From the NCBI GenBank assembly GCA_028274465.1, contig CM051456.1:124698880-124762879 (forward strand): a stretch of 64,000 nucleotides of DNA, written 5' to 3'. Shown here in pieces: positions 43,375 through 54,900 of the stretch. The notes beneath the pieces were generated by a model. That model was not told where the DNA came from. It worked only from the letters and a program-made list of their open reading frames with translations, and ran no database searches. The translations under genes were made by a program, and so were the position numbers. The first letter of the stretch is position 1, and the number at the start of each line of letters is the position of its first letter. The DNA is from Plantago ovata (taxonomy: Eukaryota > Streptophyta > Magnoliopsida > Lamiales > Plantaginaceae).

Positions 43375-45273
43375 ATGTTACGGGAAGAAGATAAGAATCC
43401 GGCACCACCACCTGTTGGTGGGAACTGGAGGACCTATTCACGATCTGTATCGTGGACAGAGCGTCCGCCACCAAGGAAGCCCAGTGCTAAACCTCAATGG
43501 AACAGCAAAGCACGGGCCTGTTTGCCGCCACTTCAGCCTCTGTCGATCACTCGACCTAACATGGACGAGTGGCCTAGAGCTGGGTCTGATGATGTTGGTG
43601 TATGGCCAAACCCTCCAACAACACCATGTGGATCTGCATCGGTGACTCGTGAACATTCAGGATCAGATCAACCTCCAAGAGAATTCGAGTGCATGAAAGA
43701 AAAGCTTGCATTTTTTGACAAAGAATGCTCGAGAATTTTGGATTATATATATTTGGGGAGTGAAGCGATTGCCAAGAATCGAGAAGTCCTCAGGCTGAAT
43801 AAGATTACGCATGTGCTCAACTGTGTAGGGTATATTTGCCCTGAATATTTTAATGATGATCTTGTGTACAAGACACTTTGGCTTCAGGACTCTCCAACTG
43901 AAGATATCACGAGTATTCTCTATGACGTGTTTGATTATTTCGAAGATGTTCGTCAACAAAAAGGGCGAGTCCTTGTTCACTGTTGTAAGGGTGTGTCTCG
44001 ATCAACTTCTTTGGTAATCGCGTATCTTATGTGGAAGGAGGGACGGAGCTTTGACGAAGCCTTCGAACGTGTAAAAGTAGCAAGAAGAGTGGCGAACCCT
44101 AATGTGGGATTTGCTTGCCAACTTCTGCAGTGCCAGAAGCGTGTGCATGCTCTTCCTCCAAGTCCGTCTTCCGTGCTTAGGATGTACCGTATGGCGCCGC
44201 ACTCACCATATGATCCTCTTCATCTTGTTCCAAAAATGTTGTGCGAGCCTGCTACTAACAAGCTTGACTCTCGCGGAGCTTATATAATTCACGTTCCTTC
44301 GGCTTTGTATGTTTGGATCGGGAAGAATTGCTCACAAGTGATGTCAGATAATGCAAAGGCAGCTGCCTCCCAAATTGTTCGCTATGAAAAGGTGCAATGT
44401 CCTGTTTCTACAGTTAAAGATGGTGAAGAGAGTACTGAATTCTGGTATGCTTGTAGCTTTAAGGAAAGTAGTCAAAGTACAGCTGGTGGATCTTGTGTAG
44501 AGGAGAAACTAAGAAAGGTTGATGAGTATGATTTAGATTTTGAAATCTTTAACAGAGCACTTACTGGGGGAGTGGTACCACCTCTTCCATTGTCTGGAAT
44601 GCAAACTGAGACATGTCTTCCTGCCAGAGAGAATGGTTGGGGCAGATTGAGGAGAAAGTTTGCTAATGGTACAGCAAAACAATTTGTGCACTCTGCTATA
44701 TTGACTTCCAATGGTGCCCAACAGATAGATAATGATTTGGAACCAGGGAATATTTCAACGGCTTCCAGTAGTCCATCAGATTCTTCAGGTTCATTTTCTT
44801 CATGTGCAAGCAGCTGGAACAAAAGTGGCTTCACGGTTGGTCCGTTATCAGATATTAAATTTTCACGTTCAGCGTCATTCAGCTTGGTGGAATCATTTCC
44901 TTCTCTTCGAATTAGCAAGCTGAAGTCCACTTTTGATTCACCATCAAATTCACCTTTAACATCTGATAACTCTAGCTCATATACTGCTTCACCTGCATCA
45001 TCTAAGTGGTCCGAGCTATCATTTGTATCTGCACAGTCATCGCCTGATGAATGTGCACTAAAGGGCCATGACGCTGTTAATAGCAATCCTCTAGTGGAGA
45101 GTATTGGTTCTGTACAGGACATTTGTTCAAGGGGGAGTGCCTCCTTACCTGCACCAGAAGAGGCAATTTCAGCAGATTATTCTTCACAGGAGAAAAACCT
45201 GTCTTCGAACTGTGGAGGTACTCCGCCAGAGCACAGGGGCACACTTGATGAAGCATCTCAAGTTAAAAGTTAA
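43375..45273 (+). CDS. MKP1: Dual-specificity MAP kinase phosphatase, MKP1-type
   Basis: Single coding exon, 632 residues. The N-terminus has SKARACLPPLQPLSI and DEWPRAGSDDVG, as in plant MKP1. The phosphatase domain (about 115-260) has the HC(X5)R signature VHCCKGVSRSTSLVIAYLMW with catalytic Cys203 and Arg209. A gelsolin-like segment follows (YDPLHLVPK, GAYIIHVPSALYVWIGKN), then a basic patch GWGRLRRKFANG resembling a calmodulin-binding site, and a long Ser-rich region. MKP1 inactivates MPK3/MPK6 by dephosphorylation in stress and UV-B responses. From memory Arabidopsis MKP1 is about 780 residues with a second gelsolin-like tail; that tail is missing here and I did not find it downstream. 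It may be a short paralogue or a truncated form. Confidence 0.9.
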   Translation: MLREEDKNPAPPPVGGNWRTYSRSVSWTERPPPRKPSAKPQWNSKARACLPPLQPLSITRPNMDEWPRAGSDDVGVWPNPPTTPCGSASVTREHSGSDQPPREFECMKEKLAFFDKECSRILDYIYLGSEAIAKNREVLRLNKITHVLNCVGYICPEYFNDDLVYKTLWLQDSPTEDITSILYDVFDYFEDVRQQKGRVLVHCCKGVSRSTSLVIAYLMWKEGRSFDEAFERVKVARRVANPNVGFACQLLQCQKRVHALPPSPSSVLRMYRMAPHSPYDPLHLVPKMLCEPATNKLDSRGAYIIHVPSALYVWIGKNCSQVMSDNAKAAASQIVRYEKVQCPVSTVKDGEESTEFWYACSFKESSQSTAGGSCVEEKLRKVDEYDLDFEIFNRALTGGVVPPLPLSGMQTETCLPARENGWGRLRRKFANGTAKQFVHSAILTSNGAQQIDNDLEPGNISTASSSPSDSSGSFSSCASSWNKSGFTVGPLSDIKFSRSASFSLVESFPSLRISKLKSTFDSPSNSPLTSDNSSSYTASPASSKWSELSFVSAQSSPDECALKGHDAVNSNPLVESIGSVQDICSRGSASLPAPEEAISADYSSQEKNLSSNCGGTPPEHRGTLDEASQVKS

Positions 45274-48200
45274 CTGTTACTTGGAAGAGTTTGCTGCATT
45301 TTCATTGGAGATTGATGTAAAAGAGCCAATTCTAGATGCAAGTAGATACACAGCTGATGATGATTACATTTTTAAGCAGATTACAAGATGAGAAAAGTGT
45401 ATAGAATTCATCTTGTGTTCAATGATATGGCTAATAAAGTAGCAGAAGTAACTAACCTAGTACTCTGCCAGAGAGATTCTATGCATAGGATGGATGTGCA
45501 TTTTGGCATCCTTGATTCTTGGTCCATTTTAATTTTGGAAACAGTAATTTTTGGCACAAAAACGCTGTTGTAAATGCATTTGTAGTGCGTAGTGTGACAC
45601 CGAATGTAAGTCCTGCATGGATGAGGAATATGGATCTGTGACCTCAGTGAAGGGACTTGGCCAAAGGATGCTCGAATTAAGGTACTTGATGCTCTTAGTC
45701 TCTTAGAATGAAATTTCTCTTCAAGTGTGTTTAATAAATGCAAGGCCAACTCTATCTTAATTTGGTTGACAAAGTGGGTGCTATTGAACAAATTTATCCT
45801 AAACGTTAGTTGGTTTCAGGTATGCCGAACAGTTACCAGCAGGTAACAGTGGGTCTAATGGTAACCCAAATTTATAAGTTCGCACAAAATGTAAAACCTT
45901 ACGGTGGCCTCATCATTCACCTTTCTTTTTTGTTTGTGGGGGTGGGGTAGTGGTGGTTCGAATGTATATACCCCTTCGACTGAAATCTTTTCTATCTTTC
46001 CTAGGAATTATGCTATGGAATATGTCATTTAGAGTATTGCCTATTGGAATTTCTCCACAATAATTCCTTGGTGTTTCAGTAGTTGCTTTATTTGTTAGTA
46101 ATTCATTCCACTTTTTTCCACCTTAGGAAGCTGGAACATCAATCATGAGTCCTAGGGTCCTGTAGCCTTGAATGCAAACTTTTGACTAGCTAGTATGTCA
46201 AAGCACTTGTATAAAAAAATTTCTCTCTAAAAGAGTAATGTGGTTGCTGTAAGATATGCGGTCCTCAGGGACAGTGGCGAACTTTTGACTAGCTAGTATG
46301 TCAAAGCACTTGTATAAAAAAATTTCTCTCTAAAAGAGTAATGTGGTTGTTATGTACTCCCGCCTATTTTTTATGTATGGTGTTTTGGGTTTATCACACA
46401 TATTGAGACATGTTTTTCATCAGTATTGTTGATAGAAAGATTGAGAAAAAAAGATTTGTGTCTTGGACAAATAAACCGACCTATAGAAGATGAGAAACAT
46501 TCATAGTTTTTGTAGACAAGTATAATAAATGGTGAAAACACGGAATAACATTGGAGCATTCCCCAACAGTCAAAAATCTAAAAACATCTTACATAACTGA
46601 ATTGAAGGGAGTATACACAACAGTATGTTTTGGTTTGCCAGTAGGCAGTAGCTAATATCAAGTATTTATCTTGTCATGTTTTCAGACTGTCGGTATGATG
46701 GAGGGATCTGTGGAACTTCATGAGCATCTTGGTCTGCTTCTCATTTGGCAAGACAAACTTAGATGGTGGGATCGATTATATGAGAAGATGGTAAAAACAG
46801 GTTCAGATCAAACAGTTGCAGCAACTCTAGTTTTGTGCATTGGCATCCCAAACAGGGCAACGTCCTGTTTTTTCTTGTGAGATGTAAGGAGAAAGTGAAA
46901 TTTCTTATTTAAGATCCATGTACAGTGAATAATAAGCTTCCGTGAAATGAAGGTTGATATTTTCCTTTTGAATATTGCAGTTAATAAACTTAATAGCCCA
47001 TTTGTTGCTGTTCATATGTTTTAATTATAATACTAATAGTAATTCCTATCCATTTCACTGGGGCACGTGGTAGTAAGTTAATAACTTACCTGATCCAAGA
47101 GCGATACACCATAGCTTATTTACAAATATTGGTGTTTGTTTGGTCCAAGATTTGGTAGCCGTAGACTCATAGAAAGGTACAGAAATATTGATTTGTGAAG
47201 AATGGGGAAGTCTCTATTATAACATGAAGCACTACTTTGATGTTGATAGGATCTATTAATGTCGTGCCTTTTGTACCTGCTATTCGTGTTCTGCCTATCA
47301 TGTTAACCATTGCCTTTGAATATATTAGTGTTTTTTTTTTTTTGGTGGTCTTCGAATGTAATAGGTGATATCTTATATGCTGCTTGTTATGTTGAGATTC
47401 TGAGCATCGTGGTTCATCTTTAGAAAACTGAAATATTGATTATGAAGAGAAGTGTGAACTAGAAGCCTCCTTTTATCTGTCAAATTTAATTGGAAGGCTT
47501 GGGTCCTTCATAATTTTCTTTCGCTCATTTCATTAGTCAAATTGTGTATCTGGGGTCATATGAGTTCATGAAGTGGAGTTGCTTGTTGTTAAATGATATA
47601 GTCTGGACAAAACCTTTGAATTTGATTAATTACTGGGTATTGATTGGGTATTGCTGTTGTTTATCATCTTCTGAAAATTGAATAGGGAAGTTTCAATTGC
47701 TAAATATATCAACTATGGTGCCGATAGATGTTATGTTTATATAGATTATCTCCAAGATTCGCTGCACATTAGAGCTTAGTGAAGTCCATTGCCCTCATTT
47801 GAAGTGTTTGTAAATGCATAGTGTAGTGCTATAATTCTTTCTTGTATAAGTATGCTGTTATTCTCAGATAATGCATCACGAGAAAAAAGAAAAGATCTTG
47901 CCAGCCATTTGATCGTGGATACTTCAGAACCATACATGTTCTACTTCAGTGGGGGTATGATTTTTTAAACGTGTTATGTGCTCTCTTCATTATGTTCTTT
48001 TAAAGAAGTATATATTATGAGGTGCTTGTCAGTTGTGTGGAGTACTTAAACTATATATGTCATGGACCAGGTCTACTATAGAATTTTCCATTCTGGTGGT
48101 TGTTGAGAAGTAAAAAGCTACTACGCTACTATCTGAACTCTGGAATATCATGATGTAAAGGCTTAGAGAAGTGATCAAGCATAGTTTTAGAATAACTATG

Positions 48201-49286
48201 ATTTCCCATGTTTATTTCCAGGAACACCAGTACGTCTGATAATTATGGTCATGACTTGAGTTTGAGCTGTGCGGATGTATGTTTCTTTAGTTTACACCTT
48301 TTCAAAGGTCTGGAATTTATACCTTTGGCTGATGCTAAGATGGGACTTTGTTTCATGTTTCAATTATATGTGAGACTGGTTTTCTGTACCATAAAAGTTT
48401 TGCACTGAAACCCGAATCCACCAGCTACAATCACGTGTGGTTTAGCATCCTTTTTTGCTAGACTAGTTCATATCAGCTTGTATGCTTCTGTACAGTTTGT
48501 ACTTCTATCATTTCGTTGATGAAGTTGGTTCATAAAAAAATACTTTAAACTGGTTTACAGTGCTTCTATTCGATGGATAATTATGAGCGAAAATATAGTG
48601 TCTTATTGTCCTCAGCTGAACTTATGTTTCTCAAGTTTCAATTGGTTTTCATTAATCAGAACTTGACATTATCTTGAAAACTCTGCATCAGAGATCTAGC
48701 ATAACTTTCTGAATATATGGAGTAAAAACCTTCAAAGGGAATAATCAATACCAGCAGCATCATTTGCATGTTCTTGTGTTCAGATTCAAGGATAGCGCAG
48801 TCTGTGCATAGTGCATACATTAATCCAAACTCTATAGAACCATGTCTTTGGGTATTTTTGCAGTTATTAGTTCAAACTTCAAAGATTTGCCAAGCGACAT
48901 CAAAACGATAAATACTTACCTTTGGAATAAGAGTCCATACAACAATTTGAAAAGAAAATGCTCCAAATTCACCGAGACGAAACTTAGAACTGCCACAAGA
49001 GCGAGGCAGAAATTAAATCAACAAAGAGCCAAATGCTAAATATCATGCTTATTTGATAGTTAGAAGCGACGGGAAACAAGTAATGCCCTAAAATCACACT
49101 TGGCTCCTGAAGACTGAATTTAGAACAAGAAAGAGAATATTCATAGACTAGTCAAAAGAAATGGGCATTCAAGAAACTGATTTTCTATTTGCATTTGGCT
49201 ATACCAAGATTCTATTACAGATGAACTGTCGGAGCACTTGAGCAATCAGTATTAATTGGCAGCTTCAACAGCCTGCATAACCATTT
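45274..49286. other. Long spacer, no gene recognised
   Basis: 4 kb of AT-rich sequence holding the 3' flanks of the MKP1 gene (+) and bS21m gene (-). A small frame at 46671-46880 (SVELHEHLGLLLIWQDKL) matches nothing I know. A 70-base direct repeat lies at 46177-46349. No MKP1 C-terminal exon was recognised. Confidence 0.45.
46177..46349. repeat. 70-base direct repeat
   Basis: AACTTTTGACTAGCTAGTAT and the next 50 bases occur at 46177-46246 and 46280-46349 with no difference seen, 33 bases apart. The near-identity implies a recent duplication. Confidence 0.93.
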
Positions 49287-50689
49287 CTATACGCCCCTGT
49301 ATGCAAAACGATTGGTGTCAGTTGTATGAGTTGACAAACAGAAAGGTAATAGTAGGACAATAAAAAAAGACATGGGCTTTTTTGCAGCAAGGTGCTCTTC
49401 TATTCAACCCGCCAATGATCATTTAAAGTAAGCAACACTCACAGAGCCACCAAAAAACAAAACAAAACAGAGAGACAATTATTTGCTGTGATGAAGACAT
49501 AGGATTCAGTGGCATATCATTTAGTCAACATAATGAACATTCATGAGCGTTCAGTGCTACAGATCAAAGGCACTACTACTCCAGTACTCCTATCACTTGG
49601 GTGAACGGAGATAATACATTAATTATGAAACTTCATGATGGCCTGTCCCATAGCAGGGTACGGGGTTAAAAAGTTTTGGTGCCACTGACTACTGAATATG
49701 TCAAACCAAAGGAGAAGATAAAAGATAAGAGAAGCTGTTGGCGACTGGTTGTGAGGCCTTGAGGATCCATCTTGGTTATTGGTAAACTACATTACACGAG
49801 CCAGGTAAAGGCTAGGATGAATACTTAAACGGTTATTGTTGCTCAGCCTTGTACAATTGTAATAGTTTTCTTTAATCAACAAATGTAACATACCCACAAA
49901 ACAAAGGGACACCTAACTGAGCCTTGCGAATATTTAGTCTTTGTATTTGTCAAGTAGAAAGAAAACAGCTACTTAACATGAAAGATAGTGAAGAATATGA
50001 GGATGACTGTAGCCCCCTCTTGTTTCTCAACAGAGAAGATTGTTCATCATCCATTTAATGTAGGACACTTAATATCACAAATAATTTACTCAAACATTTG
50101 CGTTCTTCTTTCATGTCCTTGTGTACTAGAAATCATGCAAGTACTAAAACTATGAACATTCCTGGTCTATGAATATAAATACTTTTGAATTCATAATTCA
50201 AGTCCTGGGCTCAACAGTACACGGTACAACAATTCAATATCATGAAAGAATGAGAAGCAGTTTATTCCTCAACAAAATAAACTATTTTGTCAAAGCCTAA
50301 TCATTTCCAACTAAAAAAGGCTAATCATTTTTCCAATTAATGCACAGTAAGTTGAAAAGATGTGGGATAGTTGCAAATTACCTGACTTTTTGGATGAGAA
50401 TGGATTTGAGCTTACGAGCAAGGTCCTGAGAACGAATCCTAAGCTGGAGATTCTTCTTGGCCAAGACACGTTTCTCGGAGTTCTTGATATGTTTAACTTG
50501 CTCACGCTTGATCATCCGTTCGATTCCGCTCGACTGCATCTTCCTCGTCATTATCTGCAACGCCAAATCCAGATTGTTGTTACGCACCTGCACCCGGATG
50601 CCCCGCCATTGCTGGAGCTGATGACTCACTGATTCAGAAACGCAGCTCGATAGGAGGGGTGAAGCTCGCTTTGCCACCGCCTGGATCAT
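49287..50689 (-). CDS. Mitochondrial ribosomal protein bS21m
   Basis: Two coding exons: 50382-50689 and only ten bases at 49287-49296. The join AG plus G gives AGG GGC GTA TAG, so the protein ends KVRGV, 104-105 residues in total. The N-terminus (QAVAKRASPLLSSCVSESVS) looks like a mitochondrial targeting peptide. The remainder is the bS21 domain: RGIRVQVRNNNLDLALQIM, RKMQSSGIERMIKREQ and the basic KKNLQLRIRSQDLARKLKSI. bS21 sits on the small ribosomal subunit near the anti-Shine-Dalgarno end of the rRNA. Without splicing the frame ends two residues earlier. From memory it corresponds to At3g26360, whose product ends KKVRGL. The 1085-base intron contains no recognised gene. Confidence 0.9.
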
Positions 50690-51954
50690 CTTTGAGAGAG
50701 ATTTCTAGCAGGATCTAGGGTTTAGTAGATGTGGTACTTATGGGTACAAGCGTGTTTGTCTGCGGAGTTCTGTTTTCAAATCCGGCAATCAGCCTGGTTT
50801 AACCGGCGGTTTTTTATCTGGGCTGTGGCCGTTCCAATTGTACAACCAGAACCCGATTCATAATTCTTAGTTCCTTTTCGGCTCACACCCCTTCGATGGA
50901 AAGGGTGTTGGAAATAACCAGAGCCCTCAACATGTTCACGAGAAAAGTAAGTTGATTCGACACTCAATTCATATCCTAATTGATTAAATCGAACATGTTC
51001 GAATATATTTTAAAAATGTTCAAACTTGCCTGTATATTCTCTAACATTCACAATATATACAATATATACATGTGTGTGTGATTTATTTTCACATTAACAC
51101 ACATAACCTACCAGTAACCTAAACTATAATTTAGAGTAATTTATCATTGTTCTTTACATGAACCTTTTGGTAAGTCAATGATCAATGTACTATTTCATGT
51201 GATGTGAAATTGAGCAAGAAAGGAACCGAACACGATATGAAAAAAATGATCAATCAATTTCGAATACACATTTATACATAATGTTTGTCGAATAAGGTGA
51301 CAACCCAAATAATCAAACGTGCAAACGTTTATTATGAGAAATTCAAGGTACATTTGATCCTAATTTTGTACTCCATGTTATCTAGACGTGACAAACAGAT
51401 GTGAATCAACTTCGTATATAAAAATTTCAAATCGAATTGTTCGGATCATTTTTTACTTGTGGTGAGCTAAGATGTAATATGCTATTAAGATTCGAGTGTA
51501 ATTCGGTTTATAAATTTCAAATCATTCCAGATCGAGTCGACTCATATTCGAATCATATGAATTCATGTTAAATTTAATTATGAATTAAAATTAATTCGAA
51601 TAACTTTGGATCAAATGTTCTCGGATCGTCTTATTCGAATCACTATTCGAATGGTTAACCACTAAATACATGAGAGTAGGTTCATTTTGGATTGGGATAT
51701 GAATTTGATACTAGAATGCCTTTGGCTTGTTAAAAAAAAAAAGAAATAAAAACCATTAAAACAAAATTAAATTGTTGATCTGAACTCTACTTCCAGTCAC
51801 TCACATGGACTGTCTCAGCAGCAGCACTAGATAATTTCTCCTCTCCATTTCCCCTCTTTCTCTCTCTCTCTCTCACACAAAACACGCACTGAAAACCGAC
51901 GCCTGAGCCGAGCCGAGCTGATTACCCGAACTGGCATTCAGTCCGAAGCGAGCA
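50690..51954. promoter_or_regulatory. Shared upstream region of divergent genes
   Basis: Lies between the 5' ends of the bS21m gene (-) and the O-fucosyltransferase gene (+). It is AT-rich with repeated TTCGAAT/ATTCGAA words at 51460-51650, ending in a CT-microsatellite leader (51838-51878) just before the ATG at 51955. Specific promoter elements were not identified. Confidence 0.45.
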
Positions 51955-54900
51955 ATGGCGGAGCTCCGCCACTCGAGCTCCATCGGCAGCCGCGCCACGC
52001 AGTCCCCAACCGCCGCGTCTTCCCCACTGTCTTCTGCCCCCGCCGATGACGACGACGGTGGACGCGATCGGTACCAGCGTGCTCGCTCTTTCCGTTCATA
52101 TATCCAAACATTTCTCCCCAAAGACGATCTGTACAGGTCGGGCCCTTTCTACTCCAGGATCTCGATTGCCGCCTTAGTCGCATTTGCTGTCACCGCTGTC
52201 ATTGGAATTTATTTCATCGTTGGTCGATTGGTGAGATGATTTGCCCTTCCTGTTTATTTGTCTGCATTATTGGAAATTGGCCTAGGTTTTATCGTATCGT
52301 TTTCAATCATTAGGGCTTATTAAGCTCTCAAGTGTTATTGCTTACCGATTGGTGGATTCAGTGACTACTGCCTAAGATGTATTTATAATTTAATGATCAC
52401 ACGTCATCCTAGTTATTTGAACTTATCCTGTGGAAATAGAATGATGGGAAGTCTATACTATGCTAGTTTAGGTGTATCCATGATCCTAAAGTTATTCATA
52501 AGTTGCATGATTACATACATTGGCCGGATGCTACTAACTTGGGTATACTCATGATGACTTTTCCATGGCATGGCATTATACTCTTCCTGTAAAACTCATT
52601 TGTTTCTCTTTTTAATTCTGGACACTTGAGGAGTTCAAATGAGTTTACATGTAAAGTATGTCAAACCCAACTCCATATTTTACCTCCACTTTCTATTGAA
52701 TTTCACTTTTTGTTCCTCTCTTGGTTGCAGAATGCCCCTTATTTGTGCAAGAAAGATGGCATAACTCTTCAGTGTCCTCCTGTAAGTTCTCCAAGAGTAT
52801 CTAATATCTGCACATGCTACCAATTATTTTGTTTTGATTATGCTGTCTAAGTTGTATTTATTTGACTAGGTAAATGAGCCTCCATCACTCTGGGAAAATC
52901 CTCATTCTGCCACTACTTCGTGGAAGTCGTGTGCTGAAAGACGTGAAGGCATAATTTCAGGTACCAAGATACATGTGAATAAATATGCGAATGTTATCTT
53001 TGAAGACCTGCACCAGTAGTATGATGAGAATAGTTTGCACTTAGCACACAATTGTTGTGGTTGTTTGTTTCCCCCCTCTCTCCATTATATCTAATGTAAA
53101 CATTCATAATTTCTCTCTCTAGATTGTTTTAGCATGAGATAAGACTTATCGGCAGCATTAATCAAGGTCCAGTCTTAAAGATAGTCATGAAATATCTTTG
53201 GATCATGCATGGCTCTCGTGTAAGATTTAAATTTAAACACAGAAGAAATAATGTGTTATGTTGTGTTGCAGATCTTCCAGCTGAGAATGAAACAAATGGC
53301 TATATATTTATACATGCCGAGGGTGGTCTTAACCAGCAAAGAATTGCTGTACGTAATTCTTTCAAAATTTCTCAATTGAATTTCATTCTGCGTAGTTTGT
53401 TGGTGTCAAGCATAACTGAGATCTGAGACACATCTTTTGGTTTTACTGTTTACTCATTACAACTTGCCACTTTCAGTTCATTTTGTTTAAAGGAAAGATG
53501 ATACCTGATAATTCGGAAGTTTATTTGTGTTTCAGCAGTAGCATTTTAGTATGAACTTGTTTAGTTTGTTCACATAGTTTTCATCCTGTACTGTAAAAGT
53601 TACGTATTACTTAAACTTTTAAGATCTGGGACTGTCTTATAGTTTCATACCTGGCTGTAGTTGCGGATCTGTATTTGACTTTAACATATGTTTATGTGCA
53701 GATATGCAATGCCGTTGGTGTGGCCAAGATCTTGAATGCTACTCTAATATTGCCTGTCTTGAAGCAAGATCAAATATGGAAAGACCAAACGTGGGTGAAC
53801 TTGACTATAGAAACTGCATCTCTTGTTTATGTCCTTAGTCCTTACAATCTACTGCATACACTGCTCTAAAGACAGTGTGAAGAGTCAGGATAATCATGAG
53901 TCTGACACAACCACAGAATGATATGTTTGGTTTCGACATCCCACATAAAGTGCATATCGATTCCAACACCTCTGAGTATATTCTAGATGTGCTTTTACCA
54001 TCAGCGATATGCTAACCAAAAGACACTACAATTAAAAGCCAAAACTGTTGCATTGAGTTTTTGGTTTATATCCATTTAAGAACTATAATGTAGAAGACTT
54101 TCTTCTGCAGATATTACACTTGCACATATTCCCAATTCCCACCACTAGGCGCTCAATCTGAAGGCTCTTTGCCTGAAGTGCTTGGTCTATTTTCATGAAA
54201 AGTTTAAAATTGAAAAGAATGTTTGAGCATTGCTGTTTTTAAATAAGTTATGCCCACCAAAAGACACTCTATTTAAATGCCAAAATTGTTGCCTGTAGAT
54301 TTTCGTCCAATTCCATGTAAAATGCACAATGGAAAAAGATGCCTTCTGCAAATCTGTACTGTCAAAATAGATTCACCCCTCATGCCTGATTAGTAATTTG
54401 AACCTACAGGGTTACTTTGTTCTGAGCTTTGAATGGCTCAAAATAAATTTGCATTTTTGTTTATGAAAAGCATATATTACTTGGCAATATTCTGTTAGTT
54501 GATGAAAATTTGTCTGCAGGAAATTCGAAGATATATTTGATGTAGATCATTTTATTGACTACTTGAAAGATGATGTCAGAATTGTGAGAGATATCCCAGA
54601 ATGGTTTACAGACAAAGCAGAATTGTTTAGTAGTATAAGGTTGGTTCTGTACTTTATGTTCTTACATTTTCCTGTAAGATATGTTTGCTCATAATCCTAT
54701 GGAAGCCGTCCATCACTCCAGCTTGTGAATATGGAAGTTTTGACTTGCTCCCTTGTTGGAACGTTGTTCTTGGATTTGGTTCATTAAGATGATGCACAAA
54801 AGTGTGTGGTTGTGATTTAGTAGACTGCTACATTCTATGTGGGTCTTTTTGTTTTATATTCAAATGCAAGTACTTGACATAATTAGAATTTTGTTGCTTG

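Noticed and set aside
46671..46880. Possible small gene (SVELHEHLGLLLIWQDKL)
   Set aside because: No known family, no matching exons with consistent phase nearby; left as spacer.
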